Shown here piece by piece: positions 10,016-18,423 of a DNA stretch of 64,000 nt (its first letter is position 1; each line of letters begins with the position of its first letter). This DNA comes from Chitinophaga pinensis (GTDB lineage: Bacteria; Bacteroidota; Bacteroidia; Chitinophagales; CAIOSU01): positions 158,257-222,256 of the forward strand of contig CAMDKI010000005.1 of NCBI GenBank assembly GCA_945901065.1, read 5' to 3'. Under the pieces are notes generated by a model. The model had not been told where the DNA came from. It saw only the letters and a list, made by a program, of their open reading frames with translations, and searched no databases. A program made the position numbers and the translations under genes.

Positions 10016-10540
10016 ATGTTGATGGTGAGAGTTTTATTCGCAGTTGTCTTTTGTATCGGTATGGTGCCATGCACAGTGGCACAAAGCTTTGCCCCAGAAG
10101 TATGGGCAACGGCTGGAGGTTTCGGTACGCATGCTCATGGCAGTGTAACATGGACCATGGGCGAGACTTTTATTGAAACACAAGCGCAAAATACACTTGA
10201 AGTTACTTTTACCCAAGGCTTTAACCAGCCATTTTTGAGAAAAGGCCCAACAGGCGCAACGCAACCCAATTCAGATATTTCCCCAATTTTTACGGTTTTT
10301 CCAAACCCAACTAGCGGTATCATCCGTATAAGGCTTAGTAGGCCGTATGATAAGCCAGTTGAAGTAGCACTGTACAATACCCTTGGGCAATTGATGCAGA
10401 GCGACTTATGGCTGCCAAGTACAGCTGCTCCCGAGAAGGAATTATCACTGGAAAATTTAGCCAATGGCGTTTATTTTCTGCAGATTAGCCTTGAAGGTGA
10501 AAGTTTAGGCGTATACAAAGTGCAAAAAGACCACCATTGA
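10016..10540 (+). CDS. Small secreted protein with T9SS type A sorting domain
   Basis: A 174-aa protein. Signal peptide at residues 1-22 (LFAVVFCIGMVPCTVAQ), then a short region with VTWTMGETF and FTQGFNQPF that often precedes type A sorting domains in Bacteroidota. The last ~80 residues form the sorting domain (FTVFPNPTSGIIRIRL, VALYNTLGQLM, LENLANGVYFLQI). The mature part apart from the sorting domain is only ~70 residues, so it is probably a minor surface component rather than an enzyme. Its stop overlaps the TTG start of the collagen-like gene (TTGA, 10537-10540), so the two are very likely co-translated. Confidence 0.8.
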   Translation: MLMVRVLFAVVFCIGMVPCTVAQSFAPEVWATAGGFGTHAHGSVTWTMGETFIETQAQNTLEVTFTQGFNQPFLRKGPTGATQPNSDISPIFTVFPNPTSGIIRIRLSRPYDKPVEVALYNTLGQLMQSDLWLPSTAAPEKELSLENLANGVYFLQISLEGESLGVYKVQKDHH

Positions 10541-12900
10541 GTAAACAAGGCTTAAATATTTTTATCGGTGCTATATTGTCGGTGTGCCTGTTAATGCTGC
10601 CCAGTTTCGTTTTGGCGCAAGCTCCGCATGGTGTAAAGTATCAAGCAGTTGCTCGAGACGCTTCTGGTGAGCCAATGACTAATACCAATGTCTTCGTTCG
10701 TTTAAGTATAATAGATGGCGGCGAAAACGGAGTGGTAGTATATCGCGAAGCACACAAGGTAAAAACCAACGAATTTGGGTTAATCAATCTGGTACTTGGC
10801 CAAGGTTTGGCTGAAGTTGGTCGTTTCGATCAAATACCTTGGGCTTCGGGCGCAAAGTGGGTTTGGATAGAAATGGATTGGGACAACCACGGTTTTATAA
10901 CTATTGGCAAGAGCGAAATGCTCTCTGTTCCTTTTGCATTGTATGCTTTAAATTCTGGAAATTCTAACATTAATTTGGGTGATACCAGTGATGTAAATGA
11001 ATTGATTACTCGCTTCGATTTTGATCCGTTAACTGGCAAGCTCTCCATAGAAGATGCTGGAAACAGCTATAGTGTGCTGTTGGATACCGATAAGGATGAT
11101 TTAGCGAACAATTATTTAAACGACCTTGCCGACGTTCAAGCACATCCGCATCAAAATCATGTTTTGAAGTGGGATGGTGCTCGTTGGGTTTCTGCGAGTG
11201 ATTCGGCCTATTTCCAAAACTTAGCCATCATCAATCATTTATTGACACTTACTAACGGTAATGCTATAAGCCTGTCTGGATATTTAGATAATACCGATGA
11301 GCAAGCCTTGAGTTTTGATCAACAAACCAATACGATTAGCCTTACCAATGGCGGACAAGTTGATTTGTCATCAATAGCCAGCAAAGGGGTAGCGGGTGTG
11401 GTATTTGACCCTAGCACAAAATTGCTCACCTTACAAACCCTTGGTGGAGGCTATTCAGTAGATTTATCAAGTTTGGTAGGCGGTGCACAAACCATATCAT
11501 TAGCTGGCGATACGCTCCGGTTAAGCGATGGTGGCGGTGCGGTAGTGTTACCCATTATGCAAGGCCCAACTGGGGCACAAGGTATAGCAGGCCCACAAGG
11601 CCCCAAAGGCGACCCAGGAGTAGATGGTGCTGTTGGCCCTACAGGTGCTGATGGATTGCCCGGTGCACAAGGCGCGACAGGTGCTACTGGGGCTATAGGT
11701 GCTATGGGTATTCAAGGCCCCACCGGAGCAACTGGAGCAGTTGGTCCGCAAGGCCTGCAGGGTAGCCAAGGTACCACTGGAGCCACTGGACCTCAAGGTT
11801 TAACTGGTGCCGACGGTGCCACCGGCCCTCAAGGTCCTCAAGGTATTAAAGGTGATACTGGTCCTGCGGGTCCGCAAGGTTTGAATGGTATTGATGGCGT
11901 AAATGGTGTTGACGGGATGCCAGGTGCTACGGGTGCCACTGGACCAGCGGGTAGCGCTAATTTAAACGGTACGGTTGGTTACTTAGTGAAATTTACCCCT
12001 GATGGTGTTTCGGGAAGCAACTCTATATTATACGAAACGAATAATAGATTGGGTCTTGGCACCATAATACCAACTGCTAGGTTGCATATCAATGCGCCTG
12101 CAGGAACCAATCCGCTGCAAATTGACCTAAATGGCACAAGCAAATTGAGTATTCTTAGCAACGGTAAAGTTATACTCGGCACGGTTACTAGCCCAATTTT
12201 TGGTATTGAAATGGGTGGCAATTCAAGCACTACTGCAGCACGCTCACAAAATTATCATACCCGCGGCACGGGCTTTACCTCGGTAGGAAACAATGTGGCC
12301 GGATTGCATTTAAACAACGGTTCGGGCAGCGCATCTACAGGCTTTAGTATTGGTGCAGCGGGCTTTGCCAGAGACAATTCCAACACGGCATTTGGTGGTT
12401 ACTTTATTAACGACAACTCTTATGCCTACGTTGGAGGATGGAATTTTGACGCCACTACTAATCTTTTTACTCCTTACAAAATCATTGGCAATGGCGCTGT
12501 ATCAACCATAGTTGAAGATGTAGCGGGCAATAAAGTAACCATGTTCTGTCCTGAAGCACCGGAAGTTTTGTTTCAAGACTATGGTATGGGGGAGTTAGTA
12601 AATGGCCAAGCAATAATATCAATTGACCCTACATTCGCTAAGAACATTCTAGTGGATGCAGACCACCCATTGAAAGTGTTTATTCAGTTAGAAGGCGATT
12701 GTAATGGTGTGTTTGTTACCAACAAATCGGAAAACGGATTTACCGTAACAGAGTTGGCCAATGGCAAAAGCAATACATCATTTTCTTGGATGATAGTAGC
12801 TACTCGTAAAAACGAAATGATTGGCAATAAAGAAGCTAGCTACGATGTTCGTTTCCCTACCGCACCAGCAATGTTGGAGCAAAGCCAATTGGAGAAATAA
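10537..12900 (+). CDS. Collagen-like triplet-repeat secreted protein
   Basis: A 787-aa protein starting at a TTG that overlaps the previous stop. Signal peptide to about residue 29 (ending SFVLAQ). The N-terminal domain (APHGVKYQAVARD, then VFVRLSIIDG and GLINLVLGQG) is a segment common at the front of Bacteroidota fibre-like proteins. Residues 343-474 (nt 11563-11958) are 44 uninterrupted Gly-X-Y triplets such as GPTGAQ, GPQGPK and GDTGPA. The C-terminal third (RLGLGT, TARLHINAP, GGYFINDNSYAYVGG) resembles the trimeric heads of tail-fibre-like proteins. No T9SS domain is visible at its end. It is probably a trimeric extracellular fibre; how it leaves the cell is unclear. Confidence 0.8.
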   Translation: MSKQGLNIFIGAILSVCLLMLPSFVLAQAPHGVKYQAVARDASGEPMTNTNVFVRLSIIDGGENGVVVYREAHKVKTNEFGLINLVLGQGLAEVGRFDQIPWASGAKWVWIEMDWDNHGFITIGKSEMLSVPFALYALNSGNSNINLGDTSDVNELITRFDFDPLTGKLSIEDAGNSYSVLLDTDKDDLANNYLNDLADVQAHPHQNHVLKWDGARWVSASDSAYFQNLAIINHLLTLTNGNAISLSGYLDNTDEQALSFDQQTNTISLTNGGQVDLSSIASKGVAGVVFDPSTKLLTLQTLGGGYSVDLSSLVGGAQTISLAGDTLRLSDGGGAVVLPIMQGPTGAQGIAGPQGPKGDPGVDGAVGPTGADGLPGAQGATGATGAIGAMGIQGPTGATGAVGPQGLQGSQGTTGATGPQGLTGADGATGPQGPQGIKGDTGPAGPQGLNGIDGVNGVDGMPGATGATGPAGSANLNGTVGYLVKFTPDGVSGSNSILYETNNRLGLGTIIPTARLHINAPAGTNPLQIDLNGTSKLSILSNGKVILGTVTSPIFGIEMGGNSSTTAARSQNYHTRGTGFTSVGNNVAGLHLNNGSGSASTGFSIGAAGFARDNSNTAFGGYFINDNSYAYVGGWNFDATTNLFTPYKIIGNGAVSTIVEDVAGNKVTMFCPEAPEVLFQDYGMGELVNGQAIISIDPTFAKNILVDADHPLKVFIQLEGDCNGVFVTNKSENGFTVTELANGKSNTSFSWMIVATRKNEMIGNKEASYDVRFPTAPAMLEQSQLEK

Positions 12901-12965
12901 CTTATTAGTAACTAGTAAATAGTAGACAAAAGCTAAAGAACTAACCAGTTAATAATCTTTCTGTG

Positions 12966-12997
12966 GACCATCTACTGTCGACCATCTACTGTCGACC
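12966..12997. repeat. 14-bp tandem repeat between convergent genes
   Basis: GACCATCTACTGTC occurs twice in direct tandem (12966-12979, 12980-12993), followed by a third partial GACC. It sits in the 110-bp gap between the collagen-like gene and ffh. A related-looking TAGTAACTAG occurs at 12906-12915 and again just upstream of ffh at 14377-14386. Confidence 0.7.
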
Positions 12998-13010
12998 GTG
13001 GACTAGTTAA

Positions 13011-14336
13011 TTATCTTCTCGGCAAGCCTTTCATGCCGCCAGCAGCGCTCATTTTGGTAAAGTTGCGCATCATCTTTTTCATTTCCTCAAACTGCTTCAA
13101 AAACTGGTTTACCTCTTGTATAGTGTTGCCACTGCCTTTGGCCAACCGCTCACGGCGTTTACCGTTTAGTAAGTCAGGGTTGGTGCGTTCCGCAGGCGTC
13201 ATTGAGAAAATAATGGCCTCGATTTTTTTGAACGAGCTATCATCAATATCAATATCTTTAATGGCTTTGCCCATGCCCGGTATCATGCCCAACAAATCCT
13301 TGATGTTACCCATCTTACGGATTTGGTTCAATTGGGTAAGGAAGTCATTAAAATCAAAGGTATTCTTGCTGATTTTGGCTTGAAGCTTGGCTGCTTGTTC
13401 CTCGTCATACTGCTCTTGGGCGCGCTCTACGAAAGAGATAATATCGCCCATACCCAAAATACGCTGCGACATCCTATCGGGGTGAAACACCTCAAGCGCA
13501 TCCATTTTCTCGCCAGTACCTACAAACTTAATAGGCTTATCAACGGTATATTTAATAGTAAGAGCCGCACCACCACGCGTATCACCGTCCAACTTGGTAA
13601 GGATAACGCCATCAAAGTTTAAGCGATCGTTGAAGGCTTTGGCAGTATTCACGGCATCTTGGCCCGTCATACTATCCACTACAAACAAAATCTCTTGCGG
13701 GTTGATTGCCTTTTTGATATTGGCAATCTCGTTCATCATATCCTCATCCACCGCCAAGCGGCCAGCGGTATCCACTATCACTACATCTTTGCCAGTGGCT
13801 TTGGCATGAGCTATTGCGTTTTCTGCAATTTTTACCGGGTTTAGGTTTCCCTCCTCAGTATATACTTCAACACCCAATTGCTCGCCTAATACTTTCAATT
13901 GGTTTATAGCCGCAGGGCGGTAAACGTCGCAAGCTACTAGTAGCGGCTTTTTATTTTTTTTGGTTTTTAAGTAAAGCGCTAATTTGCCAGAGTGGGTAGT
14001 TTTACCGGAACCTTGTAAGCCGGCCATCAATACCACGGCTGGTTTGCCATCGGCATTAAACTCGGCAACGGTGCCACCCATCAATGCGGTAAGCTCGTCT
14101 TTAACGATTTTCACCATCAACTGGCCTGGCTGAACGGCTGTAATAACAGATTCGCCAATTGCTTTGTCCTTTACATTATCTGTAAATTCTTTGGCAATTT
14201 TATAGTTTACGTCAGCATCTACTAATGCGCGGCGTATCTCTTTTAGCGAAGATGAAATATTAACATCGGTAATCTTGTGCTGGCCTTTCAGTACCTTAAA
14301 CGCTCCTTCCAGCCTATCCGACAAATTCTCAAACAT
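13011..14336 (-). CDS. ffh: Signal recognition particle protein Ffh
   Basis: The 441-aa SRP GTPase binds signal sequences of nascent membrane proteins together with 4.5S RNA and docks on FtsY. N domain at residues 1-85. The G domain carries the P-loop GLQGSGKTTHSGKLA, DVYRPAAINQL, DTAGRLAVDE and TKLDGDTRGGAAL. The M domain has the finger-loop MGNIKDLLGMIPGMGKAIK, the RNA-binding RRERLAKGSG stretch and a Met-rich tail. Length and start (ATG 14336, MFENLSDRLEGAF) are standard. A good -7 element lies 35 bp upstream, so it is probably transcribed on its own. Confidence 0.97.
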   Translation of the reverse strand: MFENLSDRLEGAFKVLKGQHKITDVNISSSLKEIRRALVDADVNYKIAKEFTDNVKDKAIGESVITAVQPGQLMVKIVKDELTALMGGTVAEFNADGKPAVVLMAGLQGSGKTTHSGKLALYLKTKKNKKPLLVACDVYRPAAINQLKVLGEQLGVEVYTEEGNLNPVKIAENAIAHAKATGKDVVIVDTAGRLAVDEDMMNEIANIKKAINPQEILFVVDSMTGQDAVNTAKAFNDRLNFDGVILTKLDGDTRGGAALTIKYTVDKPIKFVGTGEKMDALEVFHPDRMSQRILGMGDIISFVERAQEQYDEEQAAKLQAKISKNTFDFNDFLTQLNQIRKMGNIKDLLGMIPGMGKAIKDIDIDDSSFKKIEAIIFSMTPAERTNPDLLNGKRRERLAKGSGNTIQEVNQFLKQFEEMKKMMRNFTKMSAAGGMKGLPRR

Positions 14337-14370
14337 AGCAATAGCTCTTTATCCTGTTATTAACGGACTG

Positions 14371-14378
14371 CAAAGATA
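14371..14378 (-). promoter_or_regulatory. Candidate -7 element for ffh
   Basis: On the minus strand this reads TATCTTTG, a match to TAnnTTTG, 34 nt before the ffh ATG. No well-spaced -33 TTTG is evident. Confidence 0.4.
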
Positions 14379-14465
14379 GTAACTAGCAGCTACTAAATAG
14401 TAAATAGCGGCTATAAAATCGTTTCCATAGCTAACATGCACATTCGTGGGCAAATTGCTCAAGCA

Positions 14466-17456
14466 TCAACGTACGAATATCTTTCGGGTAACCGTGCCTT
14501 TGTCGGTTACAATTCGGGCTATATAAGTGCCACTGTTCAATTTACTTAGGTCTTTTTGGAAACCACTTACAAACTGCTCATGAACCAATAATTGCCCAGC
14601 AACGCTATATAGCTCAAAAGTATGCAGTGCATTTCCTTGAGGGCTGATGGCATAAACCACGTTATCGTAACTCCACAAGCTTGGCTCGCTTATGCTTGCA
14701 AGGATAGCTGCCGAGATGATGGTAATGTATGTTGAGTTGGAAGATGCAGTACATTGTCCTCGGGTAACTACAACTGAATAACTGCCAGATTCTGTTACCA
14801 GGTAGTTTAGGAAGTTGGCACCAAGTATAGGGCTATTGTTTAAATACCATTGGTAGCCACTAGCACTTGGGTCAGGGTTGCTTACCACCAAAGAATCAGT
14901 CAATACTTGTATTACAGGCGGAGATAAGCTAGGCAGCACTACTACCGTAAAACTATCGATGGCGCTGCTAGTGCCGTTTGATACATTGGCGTAATAGGTT
15001 GTGGTAATGGATGGTGTTGCCTCGGTAGTAGCGCATGCGGTGCAACTCAAGCCAGCTGATGGGCTCCAATTTACAAAACTGCCGCCCGTAGCATTTAAGG
15101 TTGAAGTGCCGCCAGCGCAAACGGTGTCATCGCCCGAAATGTTGGTTACAATTGGGGCCACAAACAAGTTGGCATTAATTGAATCGATGGGAATGCTCAA
15201 TACCGACCTCGCATGAGTACCTGCTATTAGTTTTTGGTTTAGCGCATCAATCTTTAAGTCATATACAACCATTACGGGCATATTGCTGCCAAGCCTTTCC
15301 CAATATGCACCTTGATTGACGGTGTAATAAACACCACCATCGGTAGCTACAAAAACGAGGCTATCGTTTAAGTTGCTTATCTCGATTTCATTTATTGCAA
15401 TGGGCGGTAAATTGCCCGAAATATCGGTCCAGGTATCACCGTCGTTTCTCGACAGGTGAATGTGTGGTATAAAGTCATTGTCTTTGTATCCAGAATGCGA
15501 AACCATTAACAACCCTGCTGTTAGCGATGAGGATTCTAAATCAGTAACATAGCGGTTGGGCAAACTTGCATTAATGCTTGTCCAGTTGTTGCCCCCATCA
15601 ATGGTTCGCCAAACGTTCCCATCGCTTGTTCCACAGAAAACCCTATCATTTACTAGCTTTGATTCCTCAACAACGCTTATGTTATTCCTTCCTTCGCCCC
15701 AGATAGGCCCTTTGGTCAAATCGTTGCTAATGGGCTGCCAAAATGGAAAGTTACCAATTGTTGATTTATACATTCGGTAAGTTCCAGTGTATAGCACGTC
15801 GGGGTTGAAATTGCTTAACAAGTATGGCATATCCCAATTGCGCCTATCGTTGTTATCAATTCCATCAACCGCATCGTAAATATAATTTCCACCATCATCG
15901 GTAGTATAAATAGCGCCATTTTGGGTTTCTACATAAAAAATGTCGGGTATAAGTGGATGGAACTGAATATCAAATCCATCTCCTCCAAATATTCTGCCCC
16001 ATTGGTTTATGCTGGCCTTATTGCCTACACAAGTGCCATTGTCTTGTGCTCCACCGTAATATACTCCCGGGTTGTGTGGATTGATGGCTACGTGATAGAA
16101 TTGTGTTACGGGCAAATTCTCTATATCTAGCCAGGTATCGCCGCGGTCGGTGCTGGCATAAAGTCCGCCATCGGTTCCGCAATAAATGGTATTTCCATCA
16201 AACACCAAATCATGTTTATCGGCATGAAAATCGTATGTGTACCAAGGTGGGCCTGCCATGGTCCAGTTGCTACCGCCATCACTTGAGCGATACAAATCCA
16301 CTCCCAGAAGGAACAATTCATTATTGTTGGCTGGGTTAACTTTTACATGCCCAAAGTACCATCCAAAACCACCTAGCGCATCAGTAGGCAATCCATTATT
16401 AGGCAAGGCTACCCATGTTTGCCCACCATTGGTAGTTTTGTAAATGCCTTGTAAATCGTAGGCGTTGTTTACCACCGAGGCGAACAACAAGTTTGGGTCG
16501 CTTGCGCTCATGTCAATATTAATGCGGCTTAGCGGACTTGTGTTGGGAATGCCGCTCATGATAGGTTGCCAAGTTTGGCCCGCATCGGTCGATTTTAATA
16601 TTTGGCAATCCGGTCCGGTCAACAAACTTACCATGCTGTTTCGTATCCTATTCCAGCTGGTAATATAAATTACATTGGTATCGGTAGGGTGCAATAGCAT
16701 ATCAATTACGCCCGCACTATCTGATTTATAGTAAACCTGGTTCCAGTTTTGTCCTCCGTCAGTTGATTTGTAAAGCCCTCTTTGGTTGTTCTTTTGGAAT
16801 GGAAGCCCCATAGTGCCGGCATATATCAAGTTTGGATTGAGCGGGTGTACTTCCAATTTCGATACTATTCGTTGGTCAACAAGCCCTAAGTTTGTCCACG
16901 TTTGTCCAGCATCGGTACTCTTGTAAACACCATCGCCAATAAACGGATAGCCGCTAATGTTAGGATCACCGGTACCAACATAAATGGTATTGTGGTTGCT
17001 CGGGTCAATTTCAATATCGCCTATAGATAGGTATGGTTGATCATCGAATATAGGTGCCCACGTAGCACCTGCGTTTGTGGTTTTAAATACGCCACCGCAG
17101 GCAGTGCCTACATATATTATGTTTGAGTTGGTTGGGTCTACGGCAATGGTATTTATGCGACCGCCGATATTACCAGGTCCTTCGCTTTCCCATACTAGTG
17201 AATTTCCACTGCGCTGGCCTAATTGGTTTTTGGCCCTTAAATAATCGGCACGAGCTATCTCCAGCGCTTTATTGTAAGCCGCCATCGGGAATGCCGTATC
17301 TGGATAGCTGCGTTGCATAAAGAAATGGTCGTCGGGGGCAAACTTGTTAATTAGTTTGGTTGCATCAAGGGTGCCCAAAGTGTCGCTTAGAGGGCTTTGA
17401 ATGCAAGCTCCTAAAAAAAGTAAAACACCAAATATTAATAGTAGCCCTTTATTCAT
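14466..17456 (-). CDS. BNR/sortilin-like beta-propeller protein with T9SS type A sorting domain and a lipobox
   Basis: A 996-aa predicted exported protein. I place the start at ATG 17456 because MNKGLLLIFGVLLFLGAC is a textbook lipoprotein signal (lipobox LGAC, Cys18); a start eight codons earlier is possible. The body is a series of BNR or sortilin-type propeller blades with motifs such as STDAGQTWTN, KTTNGGQTWVAL and RTIDGGNNWTS alternating with NVIYVGT-type strands, as in Vps10-like and glycosyl-hydrolase-74-like proteins. An Ig-like domain follows (VNWSPSAGLSCTACATT). The last ~75 residues are a T9SS type A domain (LYSVAGQLLVHEQF, LNSGTYIARIV). No catalytic residues are identifiable. A lipobox plus a T9SS domain is unusual. 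Confidence 0.85.
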   Translation of the reverse strand: MNKGLLLIFGVLLFLGACIQSPLSDTLGTLDATKLINKFAPDDHFFMQRSYPDTAFPMAAYNKALEIARADYLRAKNQLGQRSGNSLVWESEGPGNIGGRINTIAVDPTNSNIIYVGTACGGVFKTTNAGATWAPIFDDQPYLSIGDIEIDPSNHNTIYVGTGDPNISGYPFIGDGVYKSTDAGQTWTNLGLVDQRIVSKLEVHPLNPNLIYAGTMGLPFQKNNQRGLYKSTDGGQNWNQVYYKSDSAGVIDMLLHPTDTNVIYITSWNRIRNSMVSLLTGPDCQILKSTDAGQTWQPIMSGIPNTSPLSRINIDMSASDPNLLFASVVNNAYDLQGIYKTTNGGQTWVALPNNGLPTDALGGFGWYFGHVKVNPANNNELFLLGVDLYRSSDGGSNWTMAGPPWYTYDFHADKHDLVFDGNTIYCGTDGGLYASTDRGDTWLDIENLPVTQFYHVAINPHNPGVYYGGAQDNGTCVGNKASINQWGRIFGGDGFDIQFHPLIPDIFYVETQNGAIYTTDDGGNYIYDAVDGIDNNDRRNWDMPYLLSNFNPDVLYTGTYRMYKSTIGNFPFWQPISNDLTKGPIWGEGRNNISVVEESKLVNDRVFCGTSDGNVWRTIDGGNNWTSINASLPNRYVTDLESSSLTAGLLMVSHSGYKDNDFIPHIHLSRNDGDTWTDISGNLPPIAINEIEISNLNDSLVFVATDGGVYYTVNQGAYWERLGSNMPVMVVYDLKIDALNQKLIAGTHARSVLSIPIDSINANLFVAPIVTNISGDDTVCAGGTSTLNATGGSFVNWSPSAGLSCTACATTEATPSITTTYYANVSNGTSSAIDSFTVVVLPSLSPPVIQVLTDSLVVSNPDPSASGYQWYLNNSPILGANFLNYLVTESGSYSVVVTRGQCTASSNSTYITIISAAILASISEPSLWSYDNVVYAISPQGNALHTFELYSVAGQLLVHEQFVSGFQKDLSKLNSGTYIARIVTDKGTVTRKIFVR

Positions 17457-17574
17457 GTAAGTGGGTTTTGAGTACTGCAAATTACTGATTTATTGATGGA
17501 GAAAATAATTCAGAGGTTGCAATAGGGGCAATATCCTATATAAACCTACCATAACAATTCTGTAATTTTACACC

Positions 17575-18294
17575 ATGCTCCTTCCCGAACAAGACCCAAT
17601 GGGTCAAGCTATGCTTGATTATTTTAGATTTCCCGATGAAAAGGCAAACATTACGGTGCACTGCGACATAGCCGACGATGATGTGATACCTGTAAAGCTT
17701 CTTTTCAGAAACTGGGAGGAGATGAATGCTTTAGAACAGATGGCTATTGAAAATTGCTTTGGCCGGGTGCTCGATTTGGGAGCTGGTTCCGGTTGCCATG
17801 CGCTTGAGTTACAGAAAATAGGAGTAGAGGTAGTGGCGGCTGATATCTCGCCCGGAGCAATTGAGGTAATGAAAGCTAGGGGAGTGTCAGATGCCAGGGG
17901 TACTGATTTAATTGGTTTGGGCGATGAAAAGTTTGATACCATATTGATGATGATGAACGGTATCGGAATTACGGGTAGTCTTGCAGGCCTTACCGATTGG
18001 TTGAAACAAGCAAAGCAATATCTTGCTCCGGGTGGGCATATTATTTTTGACACTTCCGACATTGAGTACATTTATACAGAAAAGGACGGTTCCATTAGTA
18101 TACCAATGGACAGGGACTATTATGGCGAGGTTAGGTATCAAATGATCTATAAGGATGTAAAAGGGTCTGAATTCCCATGGTTGTTTATTGATAGTGTTAC
18201 ACTTACCAACATAGCATATGAGTGTGGATATGACGTTGAACTGCTCGATGCGGGCGAGAATTTCACCTACTTGGTAAGGCTTTCATTACTGTAG
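17575..18294 (+). CDS. Class I SAM-dependent methyltransferase
   Basis: A 239-aa Rossmann-fold methyltransferase, cytoplasmic. Motif I VLDLGAGSGCHALELQ, motif II VVAADISPGAIEVMKARG and the motif IV-like FDTILMMMNGIG are clear, followed by YLAPGGHIIFDTSDI. The N-terminus has PMGQAMLDYF, and the C-terminal half is small and beta-rich. The substrate cannot be read from the sequence. A TAATTTTA box (17563-17570) ends 4 nt before the ATG, another very short leader. The gene is divergent from the BNR protein and precedes a hybrid kinase, with an inverted repeat between them. Confidence 0.8.
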   Translation: MLLPEQDPMGQAMLDYFRFPDEKANITVHCDIADDDVIPVKLLFRNWEEMNALEQMAIENCFGRVLDLGAGSGCHALELQKIGVEVVAADISPGAIEVMKARGVSDARGTDLIGLGDEKFDTILMMMNGIGITGSLAGLTDWLKQAKQYLAPGGHIIFDTSDIEYIYTEKDGSISIPMDRDYYGEVRYQMIYKDVKGSEFPWLFIDSVTLTNIAYECGYDVELLDAGENFTYLVRLSLL

Positions 18295-18331
18295 TTGTTT
18301 TAGTTGCAGCTTTTCTTAATATGATGCTGGG

Positions 18332-18368
18332 GTTTCATTTTTAGTGCCCTTTAACACTAAAATGAAAC
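18332..18368 (+). terminator. Inverted repeat, possible terminator after the methyltransferase gene
   Basis: GTTTCATTTTTAGTG (18332-18346) pairs with CACTAAAATGAAAC (18355-18368) across an 8-nt loop with one bulged T. It is AT-rich and has no downstream T run, so it could instead be an operator for the kinase gene that starts 55 bp later. Confidence 0.4.
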
Positions 18369-18423
18369 TGGTTCTTGGCATAGCAACATAGTATTTATTA
18401 TATTCGGCAACAAGATAAAAGCT

